Shown: positions 12,640 through 13,560 of the stretch, piece after piece
Layout of the letters: every line of letters begins with the position of its first letter
How positions within the stretch are numbered: the first letter of the stretch is position 1
Assembly: GCA_013362835.1 (NCBI GenBank)
Contig: JABFVJ010000055.1
Coordinates: 1-13,560 of the forward strand
Length of the DNA stretch: 13,560 bases
Direction: 5' to 3'
DNA from: Nonomuraea sp.
GTDB lineage: Bacteria > Actinomycetota > Actinomycetes > Streptosporangiales > Streptosporangiaceae
Translations under genes and position numbers: made by a program
The notes under the pieces: model-generated
The model's input: only the letters and a program-made list of their open reading frames with translations
What the model was told of the DNA's origin: nothing
Databases searched by the model: none

Positions 12640-13560
12640 ATGTTGGACCTGAACCGGCTCAAGGCTCTTCACGCCGTGCACGTCTACGGGTCGGTCGGCG
12701 CGGCGGCCGACGCGCTCATGGTCACGCCCTCGGCCGTCAGCCAGCAGATCGCCAAGCTGGAGCGGGAGACGGGCGCCCGGCTCATGGAACGCAGCGGCCG
12801 CGGCGTACGGCTGACCGACGCCGCGGGCCTGCTCGCCGAGCACGCCGAACGTATCCTCGCCCTGGTCGAGACCGCCGAGGCGGACTTCGAGGCGCTGCGC
12901 GGCGAGGTCGTCGGCCGCCTGAACATCGCCTCCTTCGCCACCGCCACCCGCGGCCTCATGCCCGGGGCGCTCGTCGCGCTCAAGCACCGCCACCCCGACC
13001 TGCACGTACAGCTCTACGAGCGCGAGCCCGAGCGGGTGCTGCGCGAGGTCTCGCGCGGCGAGCTGGACCTGGGCGTGATCCAGGACTGGCTCAACCGCCC
13101 GATGGCGATGCCCGAGGGCCTGTCCAGGGCCACGCTGCTCGACGACGTGGCCGACGTCGCGGTGCCCGCCGACCACCCGCTCTCCGGGCGCAGGGAGCTG
13201 GGCCTCGCCGAGCTGCACGGCGAGCGGTGGGTGAGCTCCACACCCGGCACCGTCTGCCACGACTGGCTGTGCTTCACGCTGCGCAACGCCTCGCTGGAGC
13301 CGGAGATCGCCTGCATGGCCGACGAGTACCCGACCCAGCTCGCGCTGGTCGCGGCCGGTCTCGGGTGCGCGATCGTGCCGCGGCTCGGCCGCGACTGCGT
13401 GCCCGACGGGGTGCGGCTCGTGCCGATCATGCCTCGGCAGTCGCGCCGCATCTACGCGGTCTGGCGGACCGACGCGGCCCGCCGTCCCGCGATCAGGGCC
13501 ACGGTCGAGGCCCTGATCGGCGTCAGCCGCCAGCAGGAGAACGCCTGGGCGGTCAACTGA
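12640..13560 (+). CDS. LysR-family transcriptional regulator
   Basis: A 306-aa regulator. The N-terminal winged helix-turn-helix (3-62) has the family pattern LKALHAVHVYGSVGAAADAL, then TPSAVSQQIAKLERETGARL. A linker helix (~65-88) leads to the periplasmic-binding-like effector domain (about 90-295: GRLNIASFATATRGLMPGAL; ELDLGVIQDW; LVAAGLGCAIVPRL). ATG 12640 is chosen because it begins the canonical N-terminus; the frame is open upstream but that part is not LysR-like and overlaps the small gene. The stop codon ends exactly at the right edge. Divergent from the small gene and EamA transporter, which it probably controls; the effector is unknown. Confidence 0.93.
   Translation: MLDLNRLKALHAVHVYGSVGAAADALMVTPSAVSQQIAKLERETGARLMERSGRGVRLTDAAGLLAEHAERILALVETAEADFEALRGEVVGRLNIASFATATRGLMPGALVALKHRHPDLHVQLYEREPERVLREVSRGELDLGVIQDWLNRPMAMPEGLSRATLLDDVADVAVPADHPLSGRRELGLAELHGERWVSSTPGTVCHDWLCFTLRNASLEPEIACMADEYPTQLALVAAGLGCAIVPRLGRDCVPDGVRLVPIMPRQSRRIYAVWRTDAARRPAIRATVEALIGVSRQQENAWAVN

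Overview
This window looks like chromosomal core DNA from a high-GC, spore-forming actinomycete, most likely of the Streptosporangiales (Nonomuraea/Streptosporangium type). Base composition is strongly GC-rich and almost all codons end in G or C. It carries a BldN-type developmental sigma factor with an RsbN-like anti-sigma factor, the NADH sensor Rex, and the tetrapyrrole gene order rex-hemA-hemC-hemD-hemB ... hemL. I recall this bldN/rex/hem neighbourhood from Streptomyces. The genus is inference. I see no rRNA, tRNA, IS element, CRISPR array or phage gene.

Left part (1-2187, minus strand): bldN (ECF sigma), rsbN-like DUF5667 membrane protein, and a HAD-IB phosphatase cut by the left edge. 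The genes are read right to left with short spacings, as one probable transcription unit. A 259-bp divergent intergenic region (2188-2446) holds a good sigma-70-like promoter for the sigma gene and three copies of a GCAGCCTGC dyad, two of them inside a 36-bp-periodic direct repeat. To its right is a seven-helix membrane protein with a C-terminal antibiotic-biosynthesis-monooxygenase (ABM) domain (2447-3814). It ends tail-to-tail with a small glutaredoxin-like gene, the two stop codons sharing the tetramer CTAG.

Centre (4044-9514): a near-perfect Rex operator (4069-4086) lies between the divergent glutaredoxin-like gene and rex and overlaps the best promoter candidates on both sides. rex, hemA, hemC, hemD and hemB are then strung together by four successive 4-bp stop/start overlaps (ATGA, GTGA, TTGA, GTGA). 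This implies translationally coupled synthesis of the enzymes from glutamyl-tRNA to uroporphyrinogen III, controlled by the NADH/NAD+ ratio. The hemD product carries an N-terminal SAM-methyltransferase-like domain that has lost several hallmark residues.

Right part (9515-13560): a small Prim-Pol-like protein with an apparently broken catalytic site is inserted between hemB and hemL. Its reading frame contains a strong Rho-independent-terminator-like hairpin followed by a T-rich run made of rare codons. hemL looks leaderless. Convergent to it is an EamA transporter gene, preceded by and overlapping a previously unlisted 37-codon gene with a strong coding signature. A LysR regulator is divergent from this pair and completes at the right edge.

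The most interesting items are the 37-aa gene upstream of eamA, the intragenic terminator-like hairpin, the degenerate Prim-Pol in a heme locus, the membrane-ABM fusion, the repeat/dyad cluster upstream of bldN, and the dual-facing Rex operator.
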